From contig NZ_CP159808.1 of assembly GCF_047717795.1 (NCBI RefSeq), positions 744,001-808,000 of the forward strand: a DNA stretch of 64,000 nt, in the 5' to 3' direction. Positions 27,783 to 36,756 of the stretch are shown in pieces. The notes under the pieces were generated by a model. The model ran no database searches. It was not told the origin of the DNA and saw only the letters and a program-made list of their open reading frames with translations. Source of the stretch: Marisalimonas sp016777705. GTDB taxonomy: Bacteria > Pseudomonadota > Alphaproteobacteria > Puniceispirillales > Marisalimonadaceae. Both the position numbers and the translations under genes were made by a program. Positions within the stretch are counted from its first letter, which is position 1, and every line of letters begins with the position of its first letter.

Positions 27783-27914
27783 TTATTGATTTACCAATAA
27801 TAATACTACACTTGCCACTGCTATTGCATAAAATACATATAATAAAACATGTGTGTTTTCATATACATTTTCAGCGGGAATACCCTCAGGTAAAGTTTTT
27901 TTATCTTTTTTCAT
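27783..27914 (-). CDS. 43-residue single-span membrane protein between CoxG-like and SufU-like genes
   Basis: ATG at 27914 with an excellent ribosome site GAGAGGA five nt upstream. The first 20 residues are polar (MKKDKKTLPEGIPAENVYEN) and residues about 23-41 form one membrane span. It begins 24 nt after the CoxG-like gene and its stop codon touches the start of the SufU-like gene. Conserved operon spacing, good start and clean topology make it a real small protein; function unknown. Confidence 0.7.
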   Translation of the reverse strand: MKKDKKTLPEGIPAENVYENTHVLLYVFYAIAVASVVLLLVNQ

Positions 27915-27938
27915 AATTTCCTCTCATTTTAATTAAGT

Positions 27939-28388
27939 TTAATCTTCTTTGGCTTCAAAGTTTTTTACAAAATTATCAAAAAATTTTCCAGCAAGTTTTT
28001 TTGATGTAGAATCTATTAACCGAGACCCAAGTTGAGCTAATTTGCCGCCAATTTTAGCGTCTACATTATACTTTAATAGCGTTCCATCGTCATTTTCTTC
28101 CAATGTTACGTTTGCTCCACCTTTGGCAAAGCCAGCAACACCGCCTTTACCTTCTCCAGAAATTCTATAACTTTCTGGTTCAATTATGTCAGACAATTCA
28201 ACTTCACCTTTAAATTTTGCAGATACAGGACCAATTTTAAGTGCCACAGTAGCTTTTAAATGTTGAGAGTCTATGGCTTCCAATTCAGTGCATCCAGGTA
28301 TAGATGCTTGAAGTATAATGGGATCGTTAAGTGCTTTCCAGACTTCAGTTCTATTTGCAGGTATTTGATGTTCCCCTGACATTTCCAT
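27939..28388 (-). CDS. CoxG-like SRPBCC protein (CO dehydrogenase subunit G family)
   Basis: 149 residues. MSGEHQIPANRTEVWKALNDP and LQASIPGCTELE at the N-terminus, KIGPVSAKFKGEV in the middle and VDAKIGGKLAQLGSRLID near the end are the standard CoxG signatures of the START/SRPBCC lipid-binding fold. In carboxydotrophs CoxG helps to tether CO dehydrogenase to the membrane. No coxSML genes are here; many bacteria have stand-alone CoxG-like proteins. GAGGG precedes the ATG. It is followed by a tiny membrane protein, which would fit a membrane-anchor role. Confidence 0.9.
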   Translation of the reverse strand: MEMSGEHQIPANRTEVWKALNDPIILQASIPGCTELEAIDSQHLKATVALKIGPVSAKFKGEVELSDIIEPESYRISGEGKGGVAGFAKGGANVTLEENDDGTLLKYNVDAKIGGKLAQLGSRLIDSTSKKLAGKFFDNFVKNFEAKED

Positions 28389-28416
28389 AGTACTAAACCC
28401 TCAGTTATTATTTTAA

Positions 28417-30114
28417 TTAAAAGAAATATACTTGCGATAATATTATTACTAAGAAAACAGTAAAAATTTGTATGACTATTAATGTATCCGGACCAGCATC
28501 TCTATCAAATACTTTATTATTTAACATATAATTATAAAAAAATAATTTAAATTTTGAAAATGTAGAATTAATTTTATTCTCTAATTTCTGGTTACCTTTG
28601 TTAATTAATTTTAATAGGGGTAGTAATACTCCAGGTAACATTTTCCTATATATCCAATCACTATTTAAGACTGTAGAGTTAAGCTCTGGAGGATAAATTT
28701 TAAAATGCCACAAACATATAAATGCAAAAGCAGCGAATGTTAATAGCTGTAATTGTCCGACAACATGACTGAAATCATAAGGTTCATATATTATTTCATA
28801 TGGTAATATTTGATAAAACATTGTTGGAAAAATACCAATCATTATACATAACGCAGAAGCTATTATCATCGCCACAATCATATTTTTTGGAGCTTCCTTA
28901 GTTTTAATACCACTTTCATGTGCAAAGAATGCAAAGAAAGGTATTTTTATACCCGAATGATGTAATACGCCTGCGGATGCAAATAGAAGCATGAAGTAGA
29001 CTAAAACTAAACCTTCTTTTCCTAATGCTGACATAATTAGAGATTTTGCAACAAAACCGCTAAATAAAGGAAAAGCTGAAATTGATATTGCTCCTATTAT
29101 AGTACATACTGCAGTAATAGGCATATATTTATATAAACCTCCTAATTCAGAAGCCTTACATGTTCCAGCCCGATAAAGGACTGCTCCCATACCCATAAAT
29201 AGTAATCCTTTATATAAAATATGGGCAAAAGCATGAGCAACAGCTCCATTTATAGCTAATTCTGTGCCTATGCCAATTGCAACTATCATAAAGCCAAGCT
29301 GATTATTTAAACTATAAGTTAAGACCCTTCTCAAGTCATTTTCAATCACAGCAAAAAATATTGGATAAAATGTCATTATCGCACCAATTGCAATTAAAAT
29401 TTCTGTTCCAGCAAAACATTTAGCAAAACAAAATATTGCCAATTTAGTTGTGAAAGTTGAAAGGGCAACGGTTCCAATTTCAGAAGCTTCAGGATAAGCA
29501 TCTTGTAACCATCCATTTAGTAAAGGAAAAGCCGCTTTAATTCCAAAAGCAATAAAAATTAATTGACCATGAAGAGTATTAATATCAAACTTTGTAAGAA
29601 GAACGTTTCCGTCATTTAACAATAGAATAACAGCACCAGCTAACAAAAACATGCCTGAAATAACTTGGATTATTATGTACCTTACAGCTGATTTATATGA
29701 TCTTGTTGAATTACCAGCTAATATAAGAAAAACTGATGTAAACGCAGTCGCTTCCCACCAAACAAATAAAGTAAGTAAGTCACCAGCATGTATTGCTGCT
29801 ATTGCAGCTCCACTATAACTTATTATTGAGACATGCTGTTTCCAATGCTTTTCGTGAGCGCCATAAATAACATTCAAAGCAGCAGCAATATGAAAAATAA
29901 TTGCAAATGGAAGTGTCAGAGCATCAGACTGAAATAAAATAAACTCATAATCCATAATATTTATAATTGAATGAATTCCAAATCCTAAAGTTAGAGAGTA
30001 GGACGAAATTAAAATTAAAATCATCATATAAACTTGTCGGATTATATGTGGTAAAAATGGAACTAGTAGTGCTCCAAGGACCATTATGAAACCAGGAGGT
30101 AAACTACTTATCAT
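28417..30114 (-). CDS. Mrp-type cation/H+ antiporter, third proton-channel subunit (D/L-like)
   Basis: About 565 residues with some 14-16 spans, homologous to NuoL/NuoN and MrpA/MrpD. Key elements are FVWWEATAFTSVFL with the channel glutamate, IKAAFPLLNGWLQDAYPEAS with the central lysine, and HAFAHILYKGLLFMGMGA with the second lysine. A C-terminal extension to residue 565 is longer than in MrpD. ATG at 30114 is chosen because AGGA precedes it and it overlaps the stop of the 76-residue gene; a frame-opening ATG exists at 30126. Last gene of the operon. Confidence 0.9.
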   Translation of the reverse strand: MISSLPPGFIMVLGALLVPFLPHIIRQVYMMILILISSYSLTLGFGIHSIINIMDYEFILFQSDALTLPFAIIFHIAAALNVIYGAHEKHWKQHVSIISYSGAAIAAIHAGDLLTLFVWWEATAFTSVFLILAGNSTRSYKSAVRYIIIQVISGMFLLAGAVILLLNDGNVLLTKFDINTLHGQLIFIAFGIKAAFPLLNGWLQDAYPEASEIGTVALSTFTTKLAIFCFAKCFAGTEILIAIGAIMTFYPIFFAVIENDLRRVLTYSLNNQLGFMIVAIGIGTELAINGAVAHAFAHILYKGLLFMGMGAVLYRAGTCKASELGGLYKYMPITAVCTIIGAISISAFPLFSGFVAKSLIMSALGKEGLVLVYFMLLFASAGVLHHSGIKIPFFAFFAHESGIKTKEAPKNMIVAMIIASALCIMIGIFPTMFYQILPYEIIYEPYDFSHVVGQLQLLTFAAFAFICLWHFKIYPPELNSTVLNSDWIYRKMLPGVLLPLLKLINKGNQKLENKINSTFSKFKLFFYNYMLNNKVFDRDAGPDTLIVIQIFTVFLVIILSQVYFF

Positions 30115-30334
30115 AATAATCCTCATCTTTCATAAGAAATGCTCTTAAGCTTACACCTAATTTGAAAATTACGATGCAAGATATAAATCCAAAAAAAGCT
30201 GGAAAAAAGAGAAAGTCTTCTATTGATGTTTCACCATATCTATGGCCAACTAATTCCAAGACACAAAATAATATACATAAAAAGAGTACAGACGTATTAA
30301 TTTTACCAAATTTTTGAAATAGTAATTTGATCAT
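30104..30334 (-). CDS. Small two-span membrane protein within the Mrp operon
   Basis: 76 residues with two hydrophobic spans (about 13-31 and 40-62) and a short acidic C-terminal tail (MKDEDYYDK). It overlaps the second and third D-like genes by 4 nt and about 11 nt, so it is an integral operon member. I do not recognise a named family; it may be an assembly or lateral subunit of the antiporter. Confidence 0.7.
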   Translation of the reverse strand: MIKLLFQKFGKINTSVLFLCILFCVLELVGHRYGETSIEDFLFFPAFFGFISCIVIFKLGVSLRAFLMKDEDYYDK

Positions 30335-31785
30335 TTTCCCACCATTAAAGAAGCTAAGTTTTGAAAAGGTTCAATAAAGAAGAATAATAATATTGTTAAA
30401 AAACATGTCATCAATGTTGGTATCGTTATTAATAATGGCACTTTAGCTGTTATTTCTTTTTCTTTCTTAAAGAAGAAAGCTCTGGCAGGTATTTCTAATA
30501 AGTAATAAACGTTTAAGATAGTAGAAACACAAAAAACAGCTATGACAAAAAAATAACCACTTTCTGCAGCACCTAGCATTAAAAAAAACTTACTCCAAGA
30601 ACCTCCCATAGGAGGAACACCAATTATTGAAAGAGAACCTATAAAAAAGGCAATGAAAATTAAAGGCATAGATTTACCTTGACCATTTAATTCTGAAATA
30701 TTTGATAATTTTGCTCCAACATAAATAGCACCTGCAACAAAAAATAAAGTAATTTTTCCTGCTGCATGAGTGACAATATGTAAAGCTGCACCTTGAGTTG
30801 CTAGGGAAGAAGCTAGAGCACCTCCTAGAGTAATATAAGATAGTTGGCTTATAGTAGAGTAAGCTAATCTTGCTTTAATATCATCTTTATAAATAGCAAT
30901 AACACTTGTTGTTAAAAGGGTAAAAGAAGCTAGTCCAATTAGCCAAAACGATGCTCCTGTTTTTGATAAAAATTCAATTCCAAACACATTAGTTAAAACT
31001 AAAAGCATTGTAAAAACTCCAGCTTTTACAACAGCTACTGCATGTAAAAGAGCTGATACTGGAGTAGGGGCAACCATAGCGGCAGGTAACCATTTATGAA
31101 TTGGCATAAGTGCAGCTTTGCCAATTCCAAAGACAAACATCATAAGTAAAAATGGTGCATATTTAGGATCAATTTTTCCATCTAACACACCATTTTGCGA
31201 TATTTCAAGAGAACCGGTAATAACCCATACCCATATAATTGCAGGTAGAAGTAAGATAACTGACGAACCAAACAAAATAGACATGTACAAACGACCAGCT
31301 TTTTGAGCCAGTTCGTCTTGTTTATGTGTAACTAATGGGTATGTTGAAAAGGTTAGAATTTCATAAAAAATGAACAATGTTAAGAGGTCACCAGCATAGG
31401 CTATGCATAAAGCTGCGTGAACTGCCAAAGCATAAAAAGTTGAAAATCTGGTTTGACTCTTTTCTTTATTGCCTCTCATATATCCAACTGAATAGATTCC
31501 AGCAAATATCCATAATACTGAAGCAACTAATCCAAATAAAGCTCCTAAGGGTGTAACTGTAAAACCAATAGAAATACCTTCAGCAATTTGTAGGAATTCT
31601 AATTTAGGTTGTTCACCGTCTAATACAGCTTGTACCAATTTTATAGAACCCCATGAGCTCACAAGTCCTCCAATTGGGCCTAGTAAATCTCTTAAAATGG
31701 TTCTACCAGAAAGAAAAGGTGTTGTTGTACATACTAAGAGAGGGGGAAAGACAGTAATTAAAATTAAATATTCAATAGGGATCAT
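30331..31785 (-). CDS. Mrp-type cation/H+ antiporter, second proton-channel subunit (MrpA-N/NuoL-like)
   Basis: 484 residues, about 14 spans. LFIFYEILTFSTYPLV holds the channel glutamate, GIGKAALMPIHKWLPAAMVAPTPVS the central lysine region, and HIVTHAAGKITLFFVAGA the second lysine helix, with a shape closer to the N-terminal part of MrpA than to MrpD. There is no MrpA-length protein here, so this gene may supply the missing MrpA channel. ATGA overlaps on both sides. Confidence 0.9.
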   Translation of the reverse strand: MIPIEYLILITVFPPLLVCTTTPFLSGRTILRDLLGPIGGLVSSWGSIKLVQAVLDGEQPKLEFLQIAEGISIGFTVTPLGALFGLVASVLWIFAGIYSVGYMRGNKEKSQTRFSTFYALAVHAALCIAYAGDLLTLFIFYEILTFSTYPLVTHKQDELAQKAGRLYMSILFGSSVILLLPAIIWVWVITGSLEISQNGVLDGKIDPKYAPFLLMMFVFGIGKAALMPIHKWLPAAMVAPTPVSALLHAVAVVKAGVFTMLLVLTNVFGIEFLSKTGASFWLIGLASFTLLTTSVIAIYKDDIKARLAYSTISQLSYITLGGALASSLATQGAALHIVTHAAGKITLFFVAGAIYVGAKLSNISELNGQGKSMPLIFIAFFIGSLSIIGVPPMGGSWSKFFLMLGAAESGYFFVIAVFCVSTILNVYYLLEIPARAFFFKKEKEITAKVPLLITIPTLMTCFLTILLFFFIEPFQNLASLMVGK

Positions 31786-33275
31786 TTTGAAAATCCCATT
31801 AGAGTATTTGCTGCACCTTCACTACTATTCACAATTAAGGAAGCGTCTAAACCAAAATAAATATTTAAAAAAGTTATAATTAAAAGAGAAATATAGATAT
31901 AAGGATTTTCATTGATTATTATTTTTTTTATATTCTCATGCAGCCATAAAGCTTCAATCATTTTCCATAAATAAATCAGTGATAATGCTGAACTAAACAA
32001 AATAAGAAATACTATCCAAATTCCCTCTGAGCTGATAGTCGCTTTTATTAAATATAATTTTGATATGAAACCGGCAGTTAGTGGGAGTCCTGCTAAGCTT
32101 AAAGAACATAAAATAAAGCAGAAAAAAGTGATAGGCATTTGTCTACCTAATCCTGACAAATTATTAATTGTAACTCTTTTTTGAAGGTAATAGCCTATCG
32201 AAGTTATCGCCATGAATAAGCCACCTTTAATTAGAGCATGATTAAACATATGAATAAAACCTGCTGCAATACTAGCCTTTGAACCAATTGAAAAAGCAAG
32301 AGTTATATAGCCAATTTGAGCTATAGAAGAATGAGCTAATAAACGTTTTATGTCCTTTTCATAAATTGCCATTATTGTTCCAGCAAACATTGCTAATATT
32401 GATAAGGGAAGTATTACATAATTAAGAGTAATAATTATTAAATCATCTGAAATGTTGAAAATAGAAAATAATATACGTGCTAAAATGTAAAGTGACGCTT
32501 TTGTTGCAGTTGCAGCTAGTAATACTGAAACAGCTGAGGGTGCATATGAATAGGCTCTTGGTAACCAAATGTGAAGTGGAAAAACTGCAGCTTTGACCAT
32601 TATTCCTGTAATCATAAAACCAAATCCAGCTATTAAAGCTCGGTTATTATCTATTTCTTTAAGTCTATTAGATAAGTCTTCTATATTTAAGGTTCCAGTT
32701 ATGCTATATAACAAACCAACACCAATAACATAAAGAGTTGCTCCAACGGCACCTATAACCAGGTAATTATAAGCTGCAACTAAAGCTTGTTTATCTTTTT
32801 TTGCTCCCATTGCAACTAAGGCTACAGAAGCGAGAGAAGAAATTTCTAAAAATACAAAAAGATTGAAAGCATCTCCAGTTGTAACTAGTCCTATTAATCC
32901 TGCTATAGCTAACAGCCACAAACTATAAACTTTAGAAATTGAAGATTGACCTACTTCAAAAGGCATTAACTTATAAGAGAAGATAGTTGATAATAGACTA
33001 ATAGAACTAATAATTATAATTGGAATTATTGAGACCTTGTCTATTACGTATTCAATTCCCAAAGGAGGGGCCCAGTTTCCTAAAGCATAGGATATGTATG
33101 TCTGTATTTGAACTTCTTGAAAGAGTAGTATTGATAAAATAAATGTTAACACTGTAGTTAATAGTGTTAAAATCCAACTAATAAAAGCGTTAGAAATAAG
33201 CACTACGAATAGTGACATCATCAAAGGACAAAGAACTACTAAAATTGGAAGATTTTTAATTAAAATATCTGTCAT
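31782..33275 (-). CDS. mrpD: Na+(K+)/H+ antiporter subunit D
   Basis: 497 residues, about 14 spans. FNLFVFLEISSLASVALVA carries the conserved glutamate, GIMVKAAVFPLHIWLPRAYSYAPSAVSVLL (pieces) the lysine and the broken helix, and HMFNHALIKGGLFMAI the second lysine. This is the classical MrpD position, directly after the C subunit with an ATGA overlap. It forms one proton path of the inner-membrane antiporter. Confidence 0.93.
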   Translation of the reverse strand: MTDILIKNLPILVVLCPLMMSLFVVLISNAFISWILTLLTTVLTFILSILLFQEVQIQTYISYALGNWAPPLGIEYVIDKVSIIPIIIISSISLLSTIFSYKLMPFEVGQSSISKVYSLWLLAIAGLIGLVTTGDAFNLFVFLEISSLASVALVAMGAKKDKQALVAAYNYLVIGAVGATLYVIGVGLLYSITGTLNIEDLSNRLKEIDNNRALIAGFGFMITGIMVKAAVFPLHIWLPRAYSYAPSAVSVLLAATATKASLYILARILFSIFNISDDLIIITLNYVILPLSILAMFAGTIMAIYEKDIKRLLAHSSIAQIGYITLAFSIGSKASIAAGFIHMFNHALIKGGLFMAITSIGYYLQKRVTINNLSGLGRQMPITFFCFILCSLSLAGLPLTAGFISKLYLIKATISSEGIWIVFLILFSSALSLIYLWKMIEALWLHENIKKIIINENPYIYISLLIITFLNIYFGLDASLIVNSSEGAANTLMGFSK

Positions 33276-33685
33276 TTTACAAATTTCGATTTTAATTTTT
33301 TACTTGTTTCTATTTCATCATGATAATCAACTAAATCTTGTGCAGATATGTCATCTTCTTCAATGCTCCCATATTCTGAATTTATTCTTAAAACTAAAGA
33401 TAAACCAAGAGCAGTGGTAGCAACCCCAACCACAATTGCTGTAAGGATTAATACATGAGGCAATGGGTTAGAATAAACTGTATCAAGCGCTTCATTTAAT
33501 ATTGGTGGTGTTGCACCAGCAATTTTACCAAAGGTGATGTACAATAGAAAAACTGAAGTTTGAAAAATAGCTAATCCTACTATTTTTTTCAAAAAATTCT
33601 TTCTTCCTATAACTAGGAACAAGCCAATCATCATTAACAAAAATACGATCCAATAGTTCCATATACCTATAGATGAAGAGATCAT
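33272..33685 (-). CDS. mrpC: Na+/H+ antiporter subunit C (NuoK-like)
   Basis: 137 residues from the ATG at 33685, one nt after the subunit B stop; the longer frame to 33724 would overlap subunit B by 38 nt and is rejected. Three spans with conserved IVGLAIFQTSVFLLYI, DPLPHVLILTAIVVG-like segment (here NPLPHVLILTAIVVG) and a cytosolic acidic tail. Homologous to NuoK of complex I. Confidence 0.92.
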   Translation of the reverse strand: MISSSIGIWNYWIVFLLMMIGLFLVIGRKNFLKKIVGLAIFQTSVFLLYITFGKIAGATPPILNEALDTVYSNPLPHVLILTAIVVGVATTALGLSLVLRINSEYGSIEEDDISAQDLVDYHDEIETSKKLKSKFVK

Positions 33686-33686
33686 T

Positions 33687-34115
33687 TTAACTTGCCTTTC
33701 CTGATTTAAAACCAATAAAGGCATTAAATAAGGCTATCATCACGTTAGAAACTGTAAGTCCAACACCAAATTCAACTAGTAATATACCAATATGCTGTCC
33801 TGATTGAGGAGTTGAGCCCAGTGGGTTATAAGATAAAAATTCTTCGCCAAGAAAGATCGACGCAATTCCAACCCCACCGTAAATAATACCTCCTAGTGCT
33901 AACAACAATAGATTTATATTTGAAGGGAAGAGTTTCTTACCTTTTTCTAATCCAAACACAATCGTATATAGTATGAAGGCGCTAGCAACTATAACTCCAG
34001 CCTGAAACCCTCCGCCAGGACCAAAGTCACCATGAAATTGGACGTAAAGACCGAATAAAATTATTGGTGCAAATAGTATTTTAGTACAAACTCTTAAGAT
34101 TGGATTTTTATGCAT
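33687..34115 (-). CDS. mrpB: Na+/H+ antiporter subunit B (MnhB)
   Basis: 142 residues from the ATG at 34115, which has AAGAAGG nearby and overlaps the previous stop; a TTG at 34124 is the alternative. Four spans. HGDFGPGGGFQAGVI is the hallmark of MnhB. Part of the hydrophobic core of the Mrp antiporter. Confidence 0.93.
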   Translation of the reverse strand: MHKNPILRVCTKILFAPIILFGLYVQFHGDFGPGGGFQAGVIVASAFILYTIVFGLEKGKKLFPSNINLLLLALGGIIYGGVGIASIFLGEEFLSYNPLGSTPQSGQHIGILLVEFGVGLTVSNVMIALFNAFIGFKSGKAS

Positions 34116-34689
34116 TTCGACCAACCTTCTTCTTAATTTTAGATTTAGTGTCTTTGGAGAATTTTTTGTTGTTTTGTAATAGAACTAAAACAGCGATACC
34201 TGCTGTAAAAACAACAATTGTCTCACCGAAAGTATCGTAACCTCTGTAACTGGCTAAAACAGAGGTAACTATATTAGGTATACCAATATCATTGCGTGAT
34301 CCTAATATATAGTCAGGAGCCACATGTTGATGAATAGGTGAAGAAACTAAGCCTATTTGGGGTAGGTCATAGCTACACCAAATTAATATAGCACCTAATA
34401 TTATGCATGATAGAGCTGGAATAAATTGATTATCAATAGTTTCTTCTTCTTTTTTAGGCAAATAAGCCATTGCTGCTAAAAATAATACTGTAGATATTCC
34501 TGCACCAACTGAGGCTTCAGTAAATGCAACGTCGACTGCATCAAGAGTTATAAACATCAATGCTGCAACTAGAGAATAGGCGCTAGTTAATATAACAGTA
34601 AAAATAACAGTTCTTGTTTTAAGAAGCGCAATAGCGATAGCAAGCATTACGGTAACTAAAAAAGCATTTATAATTAATTCAGATATCAT
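34108..34689 (-). CDS. DUF4040/MbhD-like subunit, equivalent of the MrpA C-terminal part
   Basis: 193 residues with about five spans. SLVAALMFITLDAVDVAFTEASVGAGIST (pieces) is the conserved MbhD/MrpA-C segment with the ion-path glutamate in AFTEASVGAG; the second half (YRGYDTFGETIVVFTAGIAVLVLL) matches the MbhE-like end of MrpA. So the last quarter of MrpA is a separate gene here. ATGA overlap with the G subunit. Confidence 0.9.
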   Translation of the reverse strand: MISELIINAFLVTVMLAIAIALLKTRTVIFTVILTSAYSLVAALMFITLDAVDVAFTEASVGAGISTVLFLAAMAYLPKKEEETIDNQFIPALSCIILGAILIWCSYDLPQIGLVSSPIHQHVAPDYILGSRNDIGIPNIVTSVLASYRGYDTFGETIVVFTAGIAVLVLLQNNKKFSKDTKSKIKKKVGRNA

Positions 34690-35006
34690 AAAAGTTTGCC
34701 AATCTTTTTACCTACAGGTATTAGTTTTTTTTGGCGAGCTAAATTAGCTGTTACATGACTTGTAACAGGACTAGTAAAAAAAATAAAAATACCAATTAAA
34801 ATTAATTTCACTGTAATTAGAGACCAACCAGATTGAACAATCATTCCGAGCAGAAAAAATGCTGTGCCTCCTGTGTCAATCATACCTGCAGCATGTATTC
34901 TTGAAAAAACGTCAGGAAGCTTTATGAGGCCACAAGCTCCAATAATAATAGACATAGAACCTATAAAAAAGAAAATTCCTGTAATGATGTCTTTTATAAA
35001 TTCCAT
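34686..35006 (-). CDS. mrpG: Na+/H+ antiporter subunit G
   Basis: 106 residues, three spans. GLIKLPDVFSRIHAAGMIDTGG and FFTSPVTSHVTANLARQK are standard for MnhG. Start and stop overlap neighbours by one and four nt (TAATG, ATGA). Confidence 0.94.
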   Translation of the reverse strand: MEFIKDIITGIFFFIGSMSIIIGACGLIKLPDVFSRIHAAGMIDTGGTAFFLLGMIVQSGWSLITVKLILIGIFIFFTSPVTSHVTANLARQKKLIPVGKKIGKLL

Positions 35007-35272
35007 TATTTTTTAACATCCCCTAGAGACCCAGTACTAAAAAGCTTTAAAACTGCTACCGTTCCAATAAAATTTATTAAGGCATAAACAATAGCTATGT
35101 CGAGAAACTCTGGCCTTCCAGTATAAAAGCCATGAAGAGCAATTCCTATAACTATTATAGTTCCTAAAGTGTTTATAGCTAAAACTCTGTCAAAAGTAGT
35201 TTTTCCTAAAATAATTCTTATCAATATTAAAATTCCAGAAATTCCACATGCGATAAGAGCCGCTAAATACAT
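35006..35272 (-). CDS. mrpF: Na+/H+ antiporter subunit F
   Basis: 88 residues from the ATG at 35272, which overlaps the E stop by one nt (TAATG) and has AGGGAG at about 8 nt; the frame-opening codon at 35293 is rejected. Three spans with FDRVLAINTLGTIIVIGIALHG and ALINFIGTVAVLKL typical of MnhF. Confidence 0.93.
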   Translation of the reverse strand: MYLAALIACGISGILILIRIILGKTTFDRVLAINTLGTIIVIGIALHGFYTGRPEFLDIAIVYALINFIGTVAVLKLFSTGSLGDVKK

Positions 35273-35739
35273 TAGATATCTCCCTCTAACCACTTAACTT
35301 TTTTATCCATTACATTGCTTCTTACGTCATTTCCAAAGTCTGAATTAAGAGCGTGCACTTCAAATTTATCTTCATTAATTTGTGTTGTAACAGTGCCTGG
35401 CGTAAGGGTAATTGAATTTGCGTAGGTTACTTTAGCAACGTCAGTATTCTGGGAAGATTTAACTATGAATATTTCAGGGTTTATATCACCAGTTATTATT
35501 GCTTTGGCGGTGCCAATATTAGAGTTAAATATTTCTTTGAAAAGCCACAAAAGGTAATTTAACAATCTTGGTAAAAAAAACAAAGGTAGACCTTCGTCAT
35601 CAATTAAGTTAGCTCTCTTTGCTAAATAGACACAAAAAAGACAAGATATTACTCCAAGGCTTGTTATCAAAAAGGTATAATGACCAGACATTAATAGCCA
35701 TAGACTTAATAAAATAACAAAAAGTAAAAATGACTTCAT
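35272..35739 (-). CDS. mrpE: Na+/H+ antiporter subunit E
   Basis: 155 residues: two spans in the N-terminal third, then a cytosolic domain with YANSITLTPGTVTTQINEDKFEVHAL (pieces: NSITLTPGTVTT), the MnhE signature. First gene of the E-F-G-A'-B-C-D-D-x-D operon. There are only 12 nt between its ATG and the terminator-like hairpin upstream, and no good ribosome site, so its promoter is unusual or expression comes from upstream. Confidence 0.92.
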   Translation of the reverse strand: MKSFLLFVILLSLWLLMSGHYTFLITSLGVISCLFCVYLAKRANLIDDEGLPLFFLPRLLNYLLWLFKEIFNSNIGTAKAIITGDINPEIFIVKSSQNTDVAKVTYANSITLTPGTVTTQINEDKFEVHALNSDFGNDVRSNVMDKKVKWLEGDI

Positions 35740-35744
35740 AATGT

Positions 35745-35789
35745 AAAAAAACCTAACTTTAGAATTTATTATTTTTAACTAAAGTTAGG
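35745..35789 (-). terminator. Terminator-like hairpin between thiY and mrpE
   Basis: On the minus strand CCTAACTTTAG (35789-35779) and CTAAAGTTAGG (35762-35752) form a perfect 11-bp stem with a 16-nt AT loop, followed by seven T. It sits after the thiY stop and just before mrpE, so it should end the thiY transcript or act as an attenuator for the antiporter operon. Confidence 0.85.
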
Positions 35790-35816
35790 CTCGATTTCAA
35801 TAAAAGTTTTAAACTT

Positions 35817-36755
35817 TTATGGTTTAGCAAACGTTTCCACCTGCAGGCTCTTTTGGATGATGTTTTTTTCTTTTAAGAAATTGCCAAATTCTCTGTAAGT
35901 ATTAAGGTCATGTGCTTGCGGTCTTAGCGCAAATCTAGATAAGGTATCTTTATAAGCTCTTTTGTTTAACTCATCGTCAAGGCCTTTCCTAAATGAAGAA
36001 AAGTCTTTCCATGTAGACTGAGGATCATTAACAATTGTTAGTGTGGCTTTTTGAATAGCCTTAAAAAACTTATCAAAAATAGGTTTTTTTCTGTTTTTTG
36101 CATTTGCAATATAAATTAACTCTTCATAAGAGGGTACACCATGCTCTTCTGGATAAAAAGCAAGGCCAGGATGGTTAACTATATCCATTTGATTAAGCTC
36201 AAAATTTCTAAAAGCACCAATTACAGCGTCTACTTTTTTAGCAATTAAAGAAGGTGACAGAGAGAAATTAATATTTATTAATTCAACGTCTGACATTTTT
36301 AAATTATATTTCTCAAGCATTCCTGACAATAAAGCTTCTTCAAATCCACCTACTGAAAAACCAATTTTTTTGGCTTTTAAGTCTGCTATCGATTTTATAG
36401 GGCCATCCTTTAAAACAACTAGAGAATTAAGAGGAACGCTTACCAATGTTCCAACTCTTACTACAGGCAAGCCCTGGTCTACTTGAATATGTAGTTGGGG
36501 TTGATATGAAATTGCTAAATCTAATTTACCTGCAGCAACTAGTTTTGGAGGGTCATTAGGGTCAGCTGGTTCAATCATTTCTACATCAAGCCCAACTTCT
36601 TTAAAAAAACCTCTTTTTTCAGCTATAATTAAAGGAGCGTGGTCTGGGTTTATAAACCAATCTAATCCAATTGTTAGTTTGTCATTTTTTGCATAAGCAA
36701 AGTTAATTGTTAATGTTAAAAATATTATTGATAAAATTCTTATTATATTATGCAT
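35817..36755 (-). CDS. thiY: ABC transporter substrate-binding protein for thiamine precursor (ThiY/NMT1-like)
   Basis: 312 residues. A signal peptide (1-22) is followed by IGLDWFINPDHAPLIIAEKRGFF (pieces), KLDLAISYQPQLH and DVELININFSLSPSLI, which match the NMT1/THI5-like family, whose characterised member ThiY binds formylaminopyrimidine. The TPP riboswitch directly upstream of the ATG supports a thiamine-precursor role. The likely permease gene is just upstream; the ATPase ThiZ is missing from the window. Confidence 0.92.
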   Translation of the reverse strand: MHNIIRILSIIFLTLTINFAYAKNDKLTIGLDWFINPDHAPLIIAEKRGFFKEVGLDVEMIEPADPNDPPKLVAAGKLDLAISYQPQLHIQVDQGLPVVRVGTLVSVPLNSLVVLKDGPIKSIADLKAKKIGFSVGGFEEALLSGMLEKYNLKMSDVELININFSLSPSLIAKKVDAVIGAFRNFELNQMDIVNHPGLAFYPEEHGVPSYEELIYIANAKNRKKPIFDKFFKAIQKATLTIVNDPQSTWKDFSSFRKGLDDELNKRAYKDTLSRFALRPQAHDLNTYREFGNFLKEKNIIQKSLQVETFAKP

Positions 36756-36756
36756 T

